Below are positions 35,914 through 44,688 of a DNA stretch of 64,000 bases, one piece after another. The stretch is from Burkholderia sp. WP9 (GTDB lineage Bacteria > Pseudomonadota > Gammaproteobacteria > Burkholderiales > Burkholderiaceae). Position 1 is the stretch's first letter; each line of letters opens with the position of its first letter. A program made the translations under genes and the position numbers. The stretch covers positions 2,418,001-2,482,000 of the forward strand of contig NZ_FNTG01000002.1 of assembly GCF_900104795.1 (NCBI RefSeq). The letters are read 5' to 3'. The notes beneath the pieces are model-generated. The model was not told the DNA's origin. It did not search any database and saw only the letters and a list, made by a program, of their open reading frames with translations.

Positions 35914-37565
35914 GGCCGAGGCCGTGTCAAAACCCGGCCAATCACCTACACTGAATCAACCTTTTAGCGCGAGAGGCGGAGATGGGTCGATTCGTCGAAG
36001 GTGCGAACCGCAATCAGGCAACGCTGCTGCCGGAATGTCTCGAAGACTTCATCGCCGAAGACAATCCCGTCCGGATAGTCGACGCATTTGTAGACGAACT
36101 CCAACTGACCTCCTTGGGATTTGACGGGGCCACGCCCGCGATCACAGGCCGACCGTCTTACCATCCGGCCGTGCTGCTCAAAATCTACATCTACGGCTAT
36201 CTCAATCGCGTGCAATCGAGCCGACGTCTGGAGCGGGAGTGTCAACGCAATGTCGAACTGATGTGGCTGACTGGTCGCCTCGCGCCAGACTTCAAGACGA
36301 TTGCCGAGTTCAGGCGCAGCAATGGTCCGGGGATTCGCAATGTATGCCGGCGCTTCGTGGTGATATGCCGTGACCTGAAACTCTTCACGCAAGCAGTCGT
36401 GGCCATCGACGGCAGCAAGTTCAAGGCAGTCAACAGCCGCGATAACAACTTCACACCCAACAAGATTGCGAAGCGTCAGGAACAAATCGAGCAAAGCATT
36501 CAGCGCTATCTGGATGCACTGGAGACCGCCGACCGCACACAACCGGCCGAGGTAGAAGCAAAAACCGAACGGCTACGGGAAAAGATTGAAACGCTGCGCG
36601 AACAGATGCGCGATCTGGATCATGCCGCAGAACTGTTGAATGATTTACCGGGAAAGCAGGTCTCGCTCACTGATCCCGACTCACGCTCGATGATGTCGCA
36701 AGCCAAGGGCACAGGTGTGGTCGGCTACAACGTTCAGGTGGCTGTCGACACGAAGCATCACCTCATCGTGGCCCATGAAGTGACGAACATCGGTAACGAC
36801 CGGACGCAGTTGAGCCCGATGGCCAAGGCCGCCCGCGATGCCATGGGCAAGAAGACGATCAAGGCGCTAGCCGATCGTGGGTACTTCAGTGCCCCGGAGA
36901 TCAAGGCGTGCGATGACGCCGGTATCGCGGCGCTGGTGCCGAAAATGCAAACCTCCAGTGCAAAGGCTGATGGACGATTCGACCGGGCCGACTTCATCTA
37001 CATCGCCAGAGACGACCAGTACCTGTGTCCGGCGGGCCAACGGGCGATTTACCGATTCAGTTCGGTCGAGCGCGAAAATCCGATGACCCTGCGTACCTAC
37101 TGGAGTAGCGCTTGCCCGAAGTGCCCGATGAAAAGCCAGTGCACACCAGCTGATTACCGGCGTATCCGACGATGGGAGCACGAAGCGGTACTTGAGAAAA
37201 TGCAGTCAAGGCTGGATCGCCAGCTCGACGCCATGACGATACGACGCCGAACGGTCGAACATGTGTTCGGCACGCTCAAGCACTGGATGGGTTCGACCCA
37301 CTTCCAGACACGCCGTTTGGGCCATGTCGCGGCCGAAATGAGTTTGCATGTGCTGGCATACAACCTCAAGCGAGTCATCAGGATTCTCGGGTTCGCAAAG
37401 ACGATGCGCGCAATGAAGCTGGCAGGCGCGTGAACTCGCGCGCCAACGTTGTTCATTGAGCAAAGCTCGATCACGTCATCCGCTTGCGTCTCGGTCCAAC
37501 GCAATCGTGATCCCGACAGGACTTCACCAACCGGGCGTTCTGCACGTTTTTACACGGCCTCGGCC
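35914..37565 (+). mobile_element. IS1182-family insertion sequence, copy 2
   Basis: A second 1652-bp element in the same orientation as copy 1, with the same terminal repeats, and identical to it wherever compared by eye. The right flank AGGAAGAGACGGTCG resembles the start of the 48-bp repeat after its TCGGCC, so this insertion also hit a repeat-like target. With copy 1 it brackets 889 bp carrying the frameshifted GNAT gene, a composite-transposon-like layout. No shared target duplication flanks the pair. Confidence 0.9.
35982..37433 (+). CDS. IS1182 family transposase (copy 2)
   Basis: A 483-residue protein identical to the transposase encoded at 33441, with the same IDGSKFKAVNS, CPKCPMKSQC and RRTVEHVFGTLKHW segments. 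It starts 68 bp inside the left end of the element. The identity of the two copies indicates recent duplication or gene conversion. Confidence 0.93.
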   Translation: MGRFVEGANRNQATLLPECLEDFIAEDNPVRIVDAFVDELQLTSLGFDGATPAITGRPSYHPAVLLKIYIYGYLNRVQSSRRLERECQRNVELMWLTGRLAPDFKTIAEFRRSNGPGIRNVCRRFVVICRDLKLFTQAVVAIDGSKFKAVNSRDNNFTPNKIAKRQEQIEQSIQRYLDALETADRTQPAEVEAKTERLREKIETLREQMRDLDHAAELLNDLPGKQVSLTDPDSRSMMSQAKGTGVVGYNVQVAVDTKHHLIVAHEVTNIGNDRTQLSPMAKAARDAMGKKTIKALADRGYFSAPEIKACDDAGIAALVPKMQTSSAKADGRFDRADFIYIARDDQYLCPAGQRAIYRFSSVERENPMTLRTYWSSACPKCPMKSQCTPADYRRIRRWEHEAVLEKMQSRLDRQLDAMTIRRRTVEHVFGTLKHWMGSTHFQTRRLGHVAAEMSLHVLAYNLKRVIRILGFAKTMRAMKLAGA

Positions 37566-37621
37566 AGGAAGAGACGGTCGCCATACCGCCATAAGGGCCG
37601 TATTGAAGAAGCGCGCGGGAC

Positions 37622-38020
37622 TTACTGTGGTGCGGGATCGTGACAGCAGACGCAAATCTTATTTCCCTCTGGATCCCGGAAGTACGCGCCGTAATAGTCG
37701 GGGTGGTAGTGAGCTCTCAATCCGGGTCGGCCTTCGCAAGAACCCTCGTTCGCGAGCGCGCTACCGTATGTGTTGTCGACTGATCGGCGATCAGGTGCGA
37801 GCAACGCTACCATTTGACCATTTCCGCGTCCTGCAGCGTTGCCGTCGTATGGCCTGCCAATAAGGAAAAGCGGACGAGGCATTCCTTCAGCCATCCAGCC
37901 GGCCCATGCTTTATCAGCCTCACAAAACTTCAGTTTATGCCCCAGCTCATTCATGATGGTCGAATAGAATTTAAACGCACGGTCAAAGTTGCTAACGCCG
38001 ACAAAAACATGCGAAATCAT
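37622..38020 (-). CDS. VOC (glyoxalase/bleomycin-resistance) family protein
   Basis: A 132-residue single VOC module. The N-terminal half is MISHVFVGVSNFDRAFKFYST with a His in the first strand, and the C-terminal half is HYHPDYYGAYFRDPEGNKICVCCH with the terminal Glu. The start at 38020 follows GGAAGAGCACA. The substrate is unknown; the family includes lyases, dioxygenases and drug-binding proteins. It is the only leftward gene among the small modules of 32-39.7 kb apart from the secreted protein at 32893. Its stop is 57 bp from IS copy 2. Confidence 0.85.
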   Translation of the reverse strand: MISHVFVGVSNFDRAFKFYSTIMNELGHKLKFCEADKAWAGWMAEGMPRPLFLIGRPYDGNAAGRGNGQMVALLAPDRRSVDNTYGSALANEGSCEGRPGLRAHYHPDYYGAYFRDPEGNKICVCCHDPAPQ

Positions 38021-38175
38021 TGTGCTCTTCCCTTGGGCAAACGGTGACGTTTATCCACGTTACCATGACGGAAGTAGATTGAAAATTCGTTGCAGTCTCA
38101 GTGCTGAATGGCTGCTATCGGAAACCGCGAATGTCCCTTCAGGGGCGCGTGCCGCCGATCGCTGTCAGGCAGGGC

Positions 38176-38223
38176 GCGGCCACAGCCGGACGGTCGACAA
38201 GGTGCTGGAGATCGTCAACAATC
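38176..38223 (+). repeat. 48-bp intergenic repeat, copy E
   Basis: All conserved boxes are present (GCCA, GG, TCGAC, ATCG, CAACAATC). Its left neighbour GTCAGGCAGGG matches the left neighbour of copy F, so the repeat unit may be longer than 48 bp. It ends 37 bp before the glutathione transferase start. Confidence 0.7.
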
Positions 38224-38260
38224 ACCAAGGTTGGCCAACATAACCCCCGGGGAGAGCACT

Positions 38261-38893
38261 TTGCCTGAAGGAAATCTTCGGCTCTACGCCGATACTCAGT
38301 ATGCGAGCCCGTACGCCATGTCCGTTTTTGTGGCTCTTCACGAAAAGAGGTTGCCGTTCGACCTTGCGACTGTGGATCTCGGAAGAGGAGCGAATCATGA
38401 CGCGAGCTATGCCGCAAAGTCGTTGACGCAGCGCGTGCCGACGCTGGTGCACGAAGACTTCACCTTGTCCGAGTCGTCGGCAATTACCGAATACCTTGAC
38501 GAAGCATTTCCCGAAACATTTGTATACCCGCAAGACAAATATCTGCGCGCGAGAGCGCGCCAGGTACAAGCCTGGCTTCGTAGCGATCTGATGCCCATCA
38601 GGCGGGAACGTTCCACGGAGGTAGTCTTCTACGGGGTGCTAGGCGCACCGCTTACGCCCTCGGCTCAGGTAGCGGTCCAGAAATTGTTCTCTGCAGCCGA
38701 AACCTTGCTCTCCGGAAACGCGACCAATCTCTTTGGAAAGTGGTGCATTGCCGACACCGATCTGTCGTTGATGCTAAATCGCCTCATCCTGAATGGCGAT
38801 CAGGTACCGGCAAAACTAGTGGACTACGCAGCGTATCAATGGGAGAGACCTTCCGTGCGACGATGGATAGAGTTAGACCGTCCTCCCCTTTGA
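38261..38893 (+). CDS. Glutathione S-transferase family protein, YfcF-like
   Basis: A 210-residue GST. TTG 38261 is chosen as start because of a GGGGAGAG site a few bases before it; no ATG fits. The N-terminal thioredoxin fold shows YADTQYASPYAMSVFVALHE, RVPTLVHEDFTLSESSAITE and YLDEAFP. The C-terminal helical domain shows QAWLRSDLMPIRRERSTEVV and WCIADTDLSLMLNRLI. These strings closely follow E. coli YfcF, which has GST and peroxidase activity. It is a single-gene unit between repeat copies E and F. Confidence 0.88.
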   Translation: MPEGNLRLYADTQYASPYAMSVFVALHEKRLPFDLATVDLGRGANHDASYAAKSLTQRVPTLVHEDFTLSESSAITEYLDEAFPETFVYPQDKYLRARARQVQAWLRSDLMPIRRERSTEVVFYGVLGAPLTPSAQVAVQKLFSAAETLLSGNATNLFGKWCIADTDLSLMLNRLILNGDQVPAKLVDYAAYQWERPSVRRWIELDRPPL

Positions 38894-38964
38894 ACATGCT
38901 AAATGCTCTTCCAGGATCACTCAGCACGTGATTTTTACGTCGATCCCACCGCGTCAGGCAAAGG

Positions 38965-39012
38965 TCGGCCACCGACGGCTGCTCGACGGCACGCTTCCGA
39001 TCGCCGACAATC
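38965..39012 (+). repeat. 48-bp intergenic repeat, copy F
   Basis: All conserved boxes are present (GCCA, GG, TCGAC, ATCG, CGACAATC), preceded by GTCAGGCAAAGG. It lies 71 bp after the glutathione transferase stop and 90 bp before the next GNAT gene. Confidence 0.7.
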
Positions 39013-39102
39013 TTGTTTCTCGCCGCTGCTCCATCACAAACTTGCATTTTGACATCGTCGAGCAGGCAGCAGATTGCAGCGGATAGTCAATTCACTTCAC
39101 TC

Positions 39103-39723
39103 ATGGTTATGAACAACGCACCTCGGCTGACTTTCGTTGGTAAGACCATTGATCTTCGCGTCCTTCAACTCCAAGACGCGCCTCGGCTTATCGACGCTGC
39201 GGCAGACGGCGAGTTATGGAATTTGAAAGTGACTGTGGTGCCGGGACCGTCGACTATCGATTCATACATCGCTACAGCGTTGCGGGGGCTTAACGAAGGG
39301 CACGTCATCCCGTTCGTTATTATCGCTCGTGACAGCGGCCGCATCGTTGGCAGCACGCGCTTTTGGAAGATCGACAGGGGCAATAGGAAGCTCGAAATCG
39401 GCCATACTTGGCTGAGCAAGTCTGTCCAACGAACGGCGGCAAACACTGAGGCAAAATACCTCTTATTGAAATATGCGTTTGAGGTAATGCAATGCGTGCG
39501 TGTGCAGTTCACAACCGATGAGCTCAACGAGAAGTCGAGAGCGGCGATATTGCGCATCGGCGCAAAGCAAGAAGGTATCGTTCGCTATGAGCGGATCATG
39601 CCTGACGGTCGCAAGCGGAATTCGGTGCGGTTTAGCATGATTGATACCGAATGGTCTGACGTGAAAGCAACGCTGGAAGCTAAGCTAACGCGCTCAACAG
39701 AAGCGCCGAATACGGTTATCTAA
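39103..39723 (+). CDS. GNAT (RimJ/RimL-type) acetyltransferase
   Basis: A 206-residue acetyltransferase. Seen are VIIARDSGRIVGSTRFWKID, the strand-4 segment KLEIGHTWLSKSVQRTAANT leading into EAKYLLLKYAFEVMQ, and CVRVQFTTDELNEKSRAAILRIG, the usual RimJ/RimL order. ATG 39103 or 39109 are possible starts; the frame from 39013 would begin inside copy F's edge. It may acetylate a small amine or protein N-terminus. It is a single-gene unit after repeat copy F. Confidence 0.85.
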   Translation: MVMNNAPRLTFVGKTIDLRVLQLQDAPRLIDAAADGELWNLKVTVVPGPSTIDSYIATALRGLNEGHVIPFVIIARDSGRIVGSTRFWKIDRGNRKLEIGHTWLSKSVQRTAANTEAKYLLLKYAFEVMQCVRVQFTTDELNEKSRAAILRIGAKQEGIVRYERIMPDGRKRNSVRFSMIDTEWSDVKATLEAKLTRSTEAPNTVI

Positions 39724-40211
39724 TTCTCCGAGCGGGCGCGCGCCGTGGTGTGAACCGCCGCGATCGCGATCGATTAGTTAGACGACCAGCGTGACCACCG
39801 ACCGCACATGCGTTGTGTCATTGTTGCTTTGGGAATCCGGCTAGCGTTTCGCTAGCGAACCCGGGACGTCCTGTTTGAACGGCTGCTTTGGAGATCGGGC
39901 ACTGTCCCTTGTGGGTCGCTTTCTGCCCGACGCTATTCGATCGATGTGGCTTGCGTGCCCGGTTCGACATGGGATTGGATTTGACAGCGTGCAGAGCGAG
40001 AAGCTGTCATCCATCTGTCGAGCGCAAACGAAACCTTGGGTCAAAGCGCGAGGCTTCTACTGTAAGTTGGAAATGCCGTAGAGTCGGATCCAGAACAGAT
40101 GTGCCTGCGCGCTCCCGCATCATGAATCCGCAAACCGTTCGCATTCTCCAGCCTGCTGATCAAAAAAGATGCAAGCCACGGCGAATTGATTGTCGAAACA
40201 ACACCCGCCAC
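39724..40211. other. Intergenic stretch with a second, related repeat motif
   Basis: No supported gene. Around 39895-39936 it carries TGTCCCTTGTGGGTCGC followed by TTTCTGCCCGACGC. A diverged copy occurs near 44425-44457 (CCCCTGTGGGTCGCCTGCTGCC) and a weaker one just left of repeat copy E. These look like decayed parts of the same intergenic element family. Confidence 0.5.
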
Positions 40212-40931
40212 TCATCGAGCGGGGGCTTCGCCTGTATTTATAACGCTCGCGGCGCCTACAATCGCATCGTCGTCGGCCTCGAGGAGTACGACCTGATGTT
40301 CGCCGGCGACGGCATCGGCACGCAACGTTACCGCCGCGCCGGACCACTGACCTATGTCCACGATGCTGCGCACGACGTTCGATTCAGTGAGCGTACGGCC
40401 CGCGTTCTCGCCGCGGCCGATCGCCGTGACGTGACGAGCGTCGTAGCCAATCAGCAGCACATGCGCGCGTCCGAGGCCACGGCCAATGGATACCGAAACG
40501 CCACCGTTGGAACGTGTGGCGCGGACAGTCGCGGCCGTCACCCCATCGGACTTGGCGTGCTCGATAGCCGTGCCGGCTGCACTGCGATCGGATCCGACTA
40601 ACTCGGCTTTGCCATCGACAACCATTTCGGGCGTGTACTCGAAGCCACGAAACCGTTGGGCGTACCGGGCCTGGCGCGCATCGGCGCCGTCGAATGAAAA
40701 CGGGTCTTTCCAGCCGAGCCGATTCCAGTATGTGACATGAAACGCCAGAGGCAGAACGTCGGTGCGCGTGTCGCTCAACTCGGAAAGCAACCGATCCGCC
40801 GGTGGGCAGGAGGAGCAGCCCTCGGAGGTGAATAGTTCAACGACGACCGGACGCAGTGCGTCGGCGAGCGCATGCGAGGGGAGCAGCGCCGCAGCGCTCG
40901 CAATAATGGCAGTGAGAAGGCGGGGCAGCAT
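40212..40931 (-). CDS. Secreted DUF1223 thioredoxin-like protein
   Basis: A 239-residue protein with a signal peptide ending at about ALA-DAL (residue 23). The DUF1223 hallmark is VVVELFTSEGCSSCPPADRLL, with a CSSC pair at residues 39-42. Further family strings are LAFHVTYWNRLGWKDPFS and YTPEMVVDGKAELVGSD. The family has a thioredoxin-like fold and is presumed periplasmic; activity is unproven. ATG 40931 is followed directly by the signal peptide. It stands alone. Confidence 0.88.
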   Translation of the reverse strand: MLPRLLTAIIASAAALLPSHALADALRPVVVELFTSEGCSSCPPADRLLSELSDTRTDVLPLAFHVTYWNRLGWKDPFSFDGADARQARYAQRFRGFEYTPEMVVDGKAELVGSDRSAAGTAIEHAKSDGVTAATVRATRSNGGVSVSIGRGLGRAHVLLIGYDARHVTAIGRGENAGRTLTESNVVRSIVDIGQWSGAAVTLRADAVAGEHQVVLLEADDDAIVGAASVINTGEAPAR

Positions 40932-41024
40932 ATTCTGACTCCAGAAAGCGACCGTTATGGTAATCCGCTCTCAAGCACGAGCAGGTTAGTGTTGGAGCGG
41001 GCCGGACGAGTGCGATGAATTCTG

Positions 41025-41831
41025 TCAGTCGCTATCGCTAACGTCCTCGTTAAAGAAACCCAGATATGTCGGTGCGTCTGCCGCGCGAAATCGATTTTCA
41101 GCCTGTCGAGCGTTGGCGCCGATCGATTGCAACGTCGCGAGTGACGTCGAGCGATTCGTGATGATGTGCCAGGGGTGCGACGAACGCGGCTGGAGATCTT
41201 CGATCTGCGCACCTGAATCTCGCGCCGCTCGCAGCGCCGCTCCGAGGCGATCGCGTGACGGCGCGTAGACCGCGAAACCTTCGTTTGCGAGAGCGGCGGT
41301 ATCGTACCCGAGCAGCGCACACAGATGCGTCTTGGCGACACGGTCGCGCTCGTCGGCTTCATGCGACTGCGCGATGAGGGCTGCCGTGTCAGCACTTGCG
41401 ATCTGACCCGCGTGCATGAGCACGGGACCCGCGACAGACCAGGCGTCGGCAGGACAGGCCTTCGCGGCCGGGTCGAGTTTCACGAACGGGTTGACCTCGG
41501 CAGGATAGATGCGGCACACACGCGGGCGCCGATCGTAGGCGCCGCAAGACATATCTGGGCGGAGATTTGGGCACGGTCCGGCGAACGCGGCCACCAGTGT
41601 CACCGATACACGTACTGGCAGCGTTCCGCTATGCGCGGCAAATGAGCGGCGTTTTCGGTGTTGGGCGAGCAGGTCGGTTTGTTGCGGCTCCTGAGGCCAG
41701 ACGATCGCGTCGCAGAACAGTTGCACCTCACCACCGCGCGCAATCCAGTCGAGCGCCTCGTGGACGGCGAGAGGCAGCCGCAGATCATGGCAGCAACGGC
41801 CACACATGGTGCACGAAAAGTGGGTTGGCAT
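41025..41831 (-). CDS. YkgJ-family cysteine cluster protein
   Basis: A 268-residue protein with the N-terminal cluster CTMCGRCC (C7, C10, C13, C14) and further cysteines C87, C96 and C106 (GPCPNL, CGAYDRRPRVCRIYP). This is the Zn/Fe-chelating pattern of the YkgJ/UPF0153 family. The C-terminal 150 residues have no recognised motif. The start ATG 41831 begins directly with the cluster. Role unknown. It is co-directional with the DUF1223 gene 93 bp downstream. Confidence 0.85.
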   Translation of the reverse strand: MPTHFSCTMCGRCCHDLRLPLAVHEALDWIARGGEVQLFCDAIVWPQEPQQTDLLAQHRKRRSFAAHSGTLPVRVSVTLVAAFAGPCPNLRPDMSCGAYDRRPRVCRIYPAEVNPFVKLDPAAKACPADAWSVAGPVLMHAGQIASADTAALIAQSHEADERDRVAKTHLCALLGYDTAALANEGFAVYAPSRDRLGAALRAARDSGAQIEDLQPRSSHPWHIITNRSTSLATLQSIGANARQAENRFRAADAPTYLGFFNEDVSDSD

Positions 41832-42640
41832 AGGCAGTATCGACGAACATTAGTTGGCGGGTAAAGCTAGTTCGTTCGGTAGGCGGCGCCGGTTACAGGT
41901 AGGGAGCCTCGTGTTGAAAAAATCATTGATTCGGCGGGACGGAATTGGCTGCTTTTTGTGGACTACAGTCGCAGACTTAATGCGCGCTACATCGACGAAG
42001 CTAAGACCCGCTGGACTAACTGCAATTCCGGTGAATTCAGCGGCTGCGACCGCTTGATCGCTTCATGTCCATTCCGTCTCGGGCAGTTGCTGCCGCTCGC
42101 TCATCCAACGAAGCCCGCACGCGAGCGGCAGGTCTGCTTCGTTATCCGCCAGACAATGGTCAAGCAGGCCAACGTCGACAATGGGTCGACAGCGGGCGGA
42201 CAGGAAATTGATGGGCGCAGGCCGTCGCGAGAATGCTTATCTGACGCGGGGGAGGTACTGCCGTATCGCGGGCGAATCGGTAGCAGATGATCCGGCGGCT
42301 GGCGTGATAGTAGGATCAGGCATGTTGGGATACAAAGTTGCTTTGCCGCACGATTTTATCAGTGCGCTGCTTCTTCGGGCTGCCCGATCTTTCGTTGCCG
42401 GCCATCAAGCGTCATTCGATGGCTCCGGAGTTCGGACATTGACGCATCCGGTCCCCTGCTGGAAGCGGTCTTACCCAGAACGGCACACGGGAGCTGACCG
42501 CGCCGAGCAGCTACCGCGGGCGCCAGTGCAGAAAATCTTTCGGTTCCCAAAAATGCCAATTTCCTCCTACGATACGCACTGTTAGTGATCGCAGACATAT
42601 CGGGATCATTGCACCGGTCGATCAAGGGAGGGGCAAGGAA
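41832..42640. other. 809-bp intergenic stretch without a supported gene
   Basis: Only short frames without family marks or ribosome sites are present. Around 42170 a GTCGACAATGGGTCGAC stretch recalls the right end of the 48-bp repeat but lacks the other boxes. Base composition is lower in GC than the flanks, consistent with decayed DNA. The last 20 bp hold the GGGAGGGGCAAGG site of the next gene. Confidence 0.55.
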
Positions 42641-44320
42641 GTGGAAAGTTTTCAGATACTCGATCACATCACGGACGGCGTCATGGCGCTCGACCGGGAG
42701 TGGAAGTTTCGGAACATCAACCGGACCGCTGCGCGGCTGCTGAAGCGTCGGTCCGAGGACCTGCTGGATCGCGAGATCTGGGCCGAATACCCCGACCTCA
42801 TCGGGTCGAGCTACGAAGCAGCCTATCGGCAGGCGGCCGAGACCGGTATGCCCAGCACCGCGACCGACTTCTACGCGCCGCTAGGTACCTGGTTTGAAGT
42901 GCGGGCGTTCCCATGCGACGAAGGTATCGTCGTGCTGGTTCGCGATGTCACCGAAGCGCGCGCAATCTCCGAACGTTTGTCGCGCCAGGCCACGCATGAT
43001 GAACTGACCGGCCTCATCAACCGCCGGGAACTGCTGCTGCGCCTGAACAGGCTCGTCGACGAAGGCGCGGCCGCTTCCGTCGATCTGCTCTTCATCGACC
43101 TTGACCGCTTCAAGGATATCAACGACTCGTTTGGCCACGCGGCGGGCGATGAAGTGCTGCGTGCCATCGGCGAGAGTCTTTCCGACATGTTTACCCATGG
43201 CGCCCATGTCTCGCGCATCGGCGGTGACGAATTCGTAATTTTCCTCGTCGACGCCCCCGAGGGCGAGGCCGCGCGCGTCGCGCGCGACGTCACAGTACGC
43301 ATGCGCGAGCCAATTCAAACGCCGTGGGTGCGGGCCTCGGTGGGCGCGAGCATCGGCGTGGCGCGCTACCCCGTCTCGGCCTCAAGTGCGGGCGAGCTGC
43401 TGCGTAATGCGGACATCGCGATGTATCACGCGAAGCGCGCGGGCGGTTCGCATGTGTGGTCGTTTGGCAAGGAGGATGCGCAGCGCCTCTCGCATCGCCG
43501 GCGGCTACGCGCGGATCTGCAGAGCGCGAGCGCCACGCGTCAGTTCGAACTGCACTACCAGCCACAACTGGACCTGCATACTGGCCGCGTCTACGGAGCC
43601 GAGGCGCTTCTGCGATGGAACCATCCGCAACTGGGGCTGCTCACGCCGGCCGACTTCCTCGACGTGCTGCTTGAATCGCCGGCCTACGAGGCGACGGGCG
43701 ACTGGCTGATTCGCCTTGCGTACCGCCAGGCGGCAAAATGGCAGGCGGCGAACCGCGTGCCGTTCAAGGTCGCAGTCAATCTCTCGGCCACGACGATCCA
43801 GAACTGCGATCTCGCCGCACTGGTTTCGGAGGCGGCCAAGGCAGCCGGTGTATGCACTTCCGCACTCGACATCGAGGTGACAGAGACTGTCGTCATGAGC
43901 GACTTCGCCGCCGCCTCGCGCGCGCTTTCAGCTGTACGAAGGCTCGGCGTGACTGTCTCGCTCGACGATTTTGGCACCGGCTACTCCAGCCTCGCATACC
44001 TCACACGGCTGCCTGTCGATCGCATCAAGATCGACAAGTCGTTCGTGCAAGAGCTCACTGTTAAGGAGACCAGTCACCAGGCACGCGCGATGGTCGAAGC
44101 GATGGTGGCGCTCGCGCGCGCGCTGGGCATGAGAACGGTCGCGGAAGGCATCGAGACCGAAACGCAATTCGCCCTCGTCAAAGAGCTCGGTTGCGATGCC
44201 GTGCAGGGATATTTCATTGGCAAGCCGGTATCGGCAGCGCGCATCGAACCTTACGCCGAGACACGGTTCGGGGCGGCTGGAGCTTCGTCGTTGCACGACG
44301 CAGGAAGCGGATCACGCTAG
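42641..44320 (+). CDS. PAS-GGDEF-EAL cyclic-di-GMP signalling protein
   Basis: A 559-residue cytoplasmic protein starting at GTG 42641 after GGGAGGGGCAAGGAA. PAS domain is about 1-105, GGDEF domain about 115-280 with an intact GGDEF at 194-198, and EAL domain about 300-550 with EAL at 321-323 and DDFGTGYSSLAYL later. Both catalytic motifs look intact, so it could make and degrade c-di-GMP. No RxxD inhibitory site precedes GGDEF. No membrane segment is seen; the PAS domain would sense a cytoplasmic cue. It is an orphan gene. Confidence 0.92.
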   Translation: MESFQILDHITDGVMALDREWKFRNINRTAARLLKRRSEDLLDREIWAEYPDLIGSSYEAAYRQAAETGMPSTATDFYAPLGTWFEVRAFPCDEGIVVLVRDVTEARAISERLSRQATHDELTGLINRRELLLRLNRLVDEGAAASVDLLFIDLDRFKDINDSFGHAAGDEVLRAIGESLSDMFTHGAHVSRIGGDEFVIFLVDAPEGEAARVARDVTVRMREPIQTPWVRASVGASIGVARYPVSASSAGELLRNADIAMYHAKRAGGSHVWSFGKEDAQRLSHRRRLRADLQSASATRQFELHYQPQLDLHTGRVYGAEALLRWNHPQLGLLTPADFLDVLLESPAYEATGDWLIRLAYRQAAKWQAANRVPFKVAVNLSATTIQNCDLAALVSEAAKAAGVCTSALDIEVTETVVMSDFAAASRALSAVRRLGVTVSLDDFGTGYSSLAYLTRLPVDRIKIDKSFVQELTVKETSHQARAMVEAMVALARALGMRTVAEGIETETQFALVKELGCDAVQGYFIGKPVSAARIEPYAETRFGAAGASSLHDAGSGSR

Positions 44321-44688
44321 CGGTCAACACGCACCCCTCGGCGGCTTCGTTAGCGTGTCATCAGTGCGGTCGTGAAAGACCGTTTGTGAACCTGGATGCG
44401 CGCTCCGGAGCAACATAGGACGGTCGGCCCCTGTGGGTCGCCTGCTGCCAATCGCGGCCTTACGCGCAATACGAATGAATGCCCCATGCATGAGACAGCA
44501 AGCGGCCAACAGGAAGGAAGCCCAGCTTCGTTCAAGATAGCAATTCGTCTCCCTATGCAAAGTCCCGGTATGGCTTGCAAAGGCGCAAAGAGTTGCATAT
44601 GTTCATACGTAAGCCACCGATCACGAATCTGGAATCTCGCTGGCCGACCATTCACGTGAATGATCACTACCTCTGGAGAGCATCGGTC
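44321..44688. other. Intergenic stretch before the first beta-propeller gene
   Basis: About 370 bp with no supported gene. It contains a copy of the GTGGGTCGC-type repeat motif at about 44425-44457. The right end has a TCTGGAGAG ribosome site for ATG 44689; the frame itself is open back to 44575. Confidence 0.5.

Noticed and set aside
31934..39780. Integron cassette array with attC sites
   Set aside because: Single-gene modules and a few GTTRRRY-like strings (for example GTTAGAT at 31928 and GTTAGAC near 39775) suggested attC sites. The partner RYYYAAC boxes and folded arms are missing, no integrase is in the window, and the shared 48-bp repeat has a different core.
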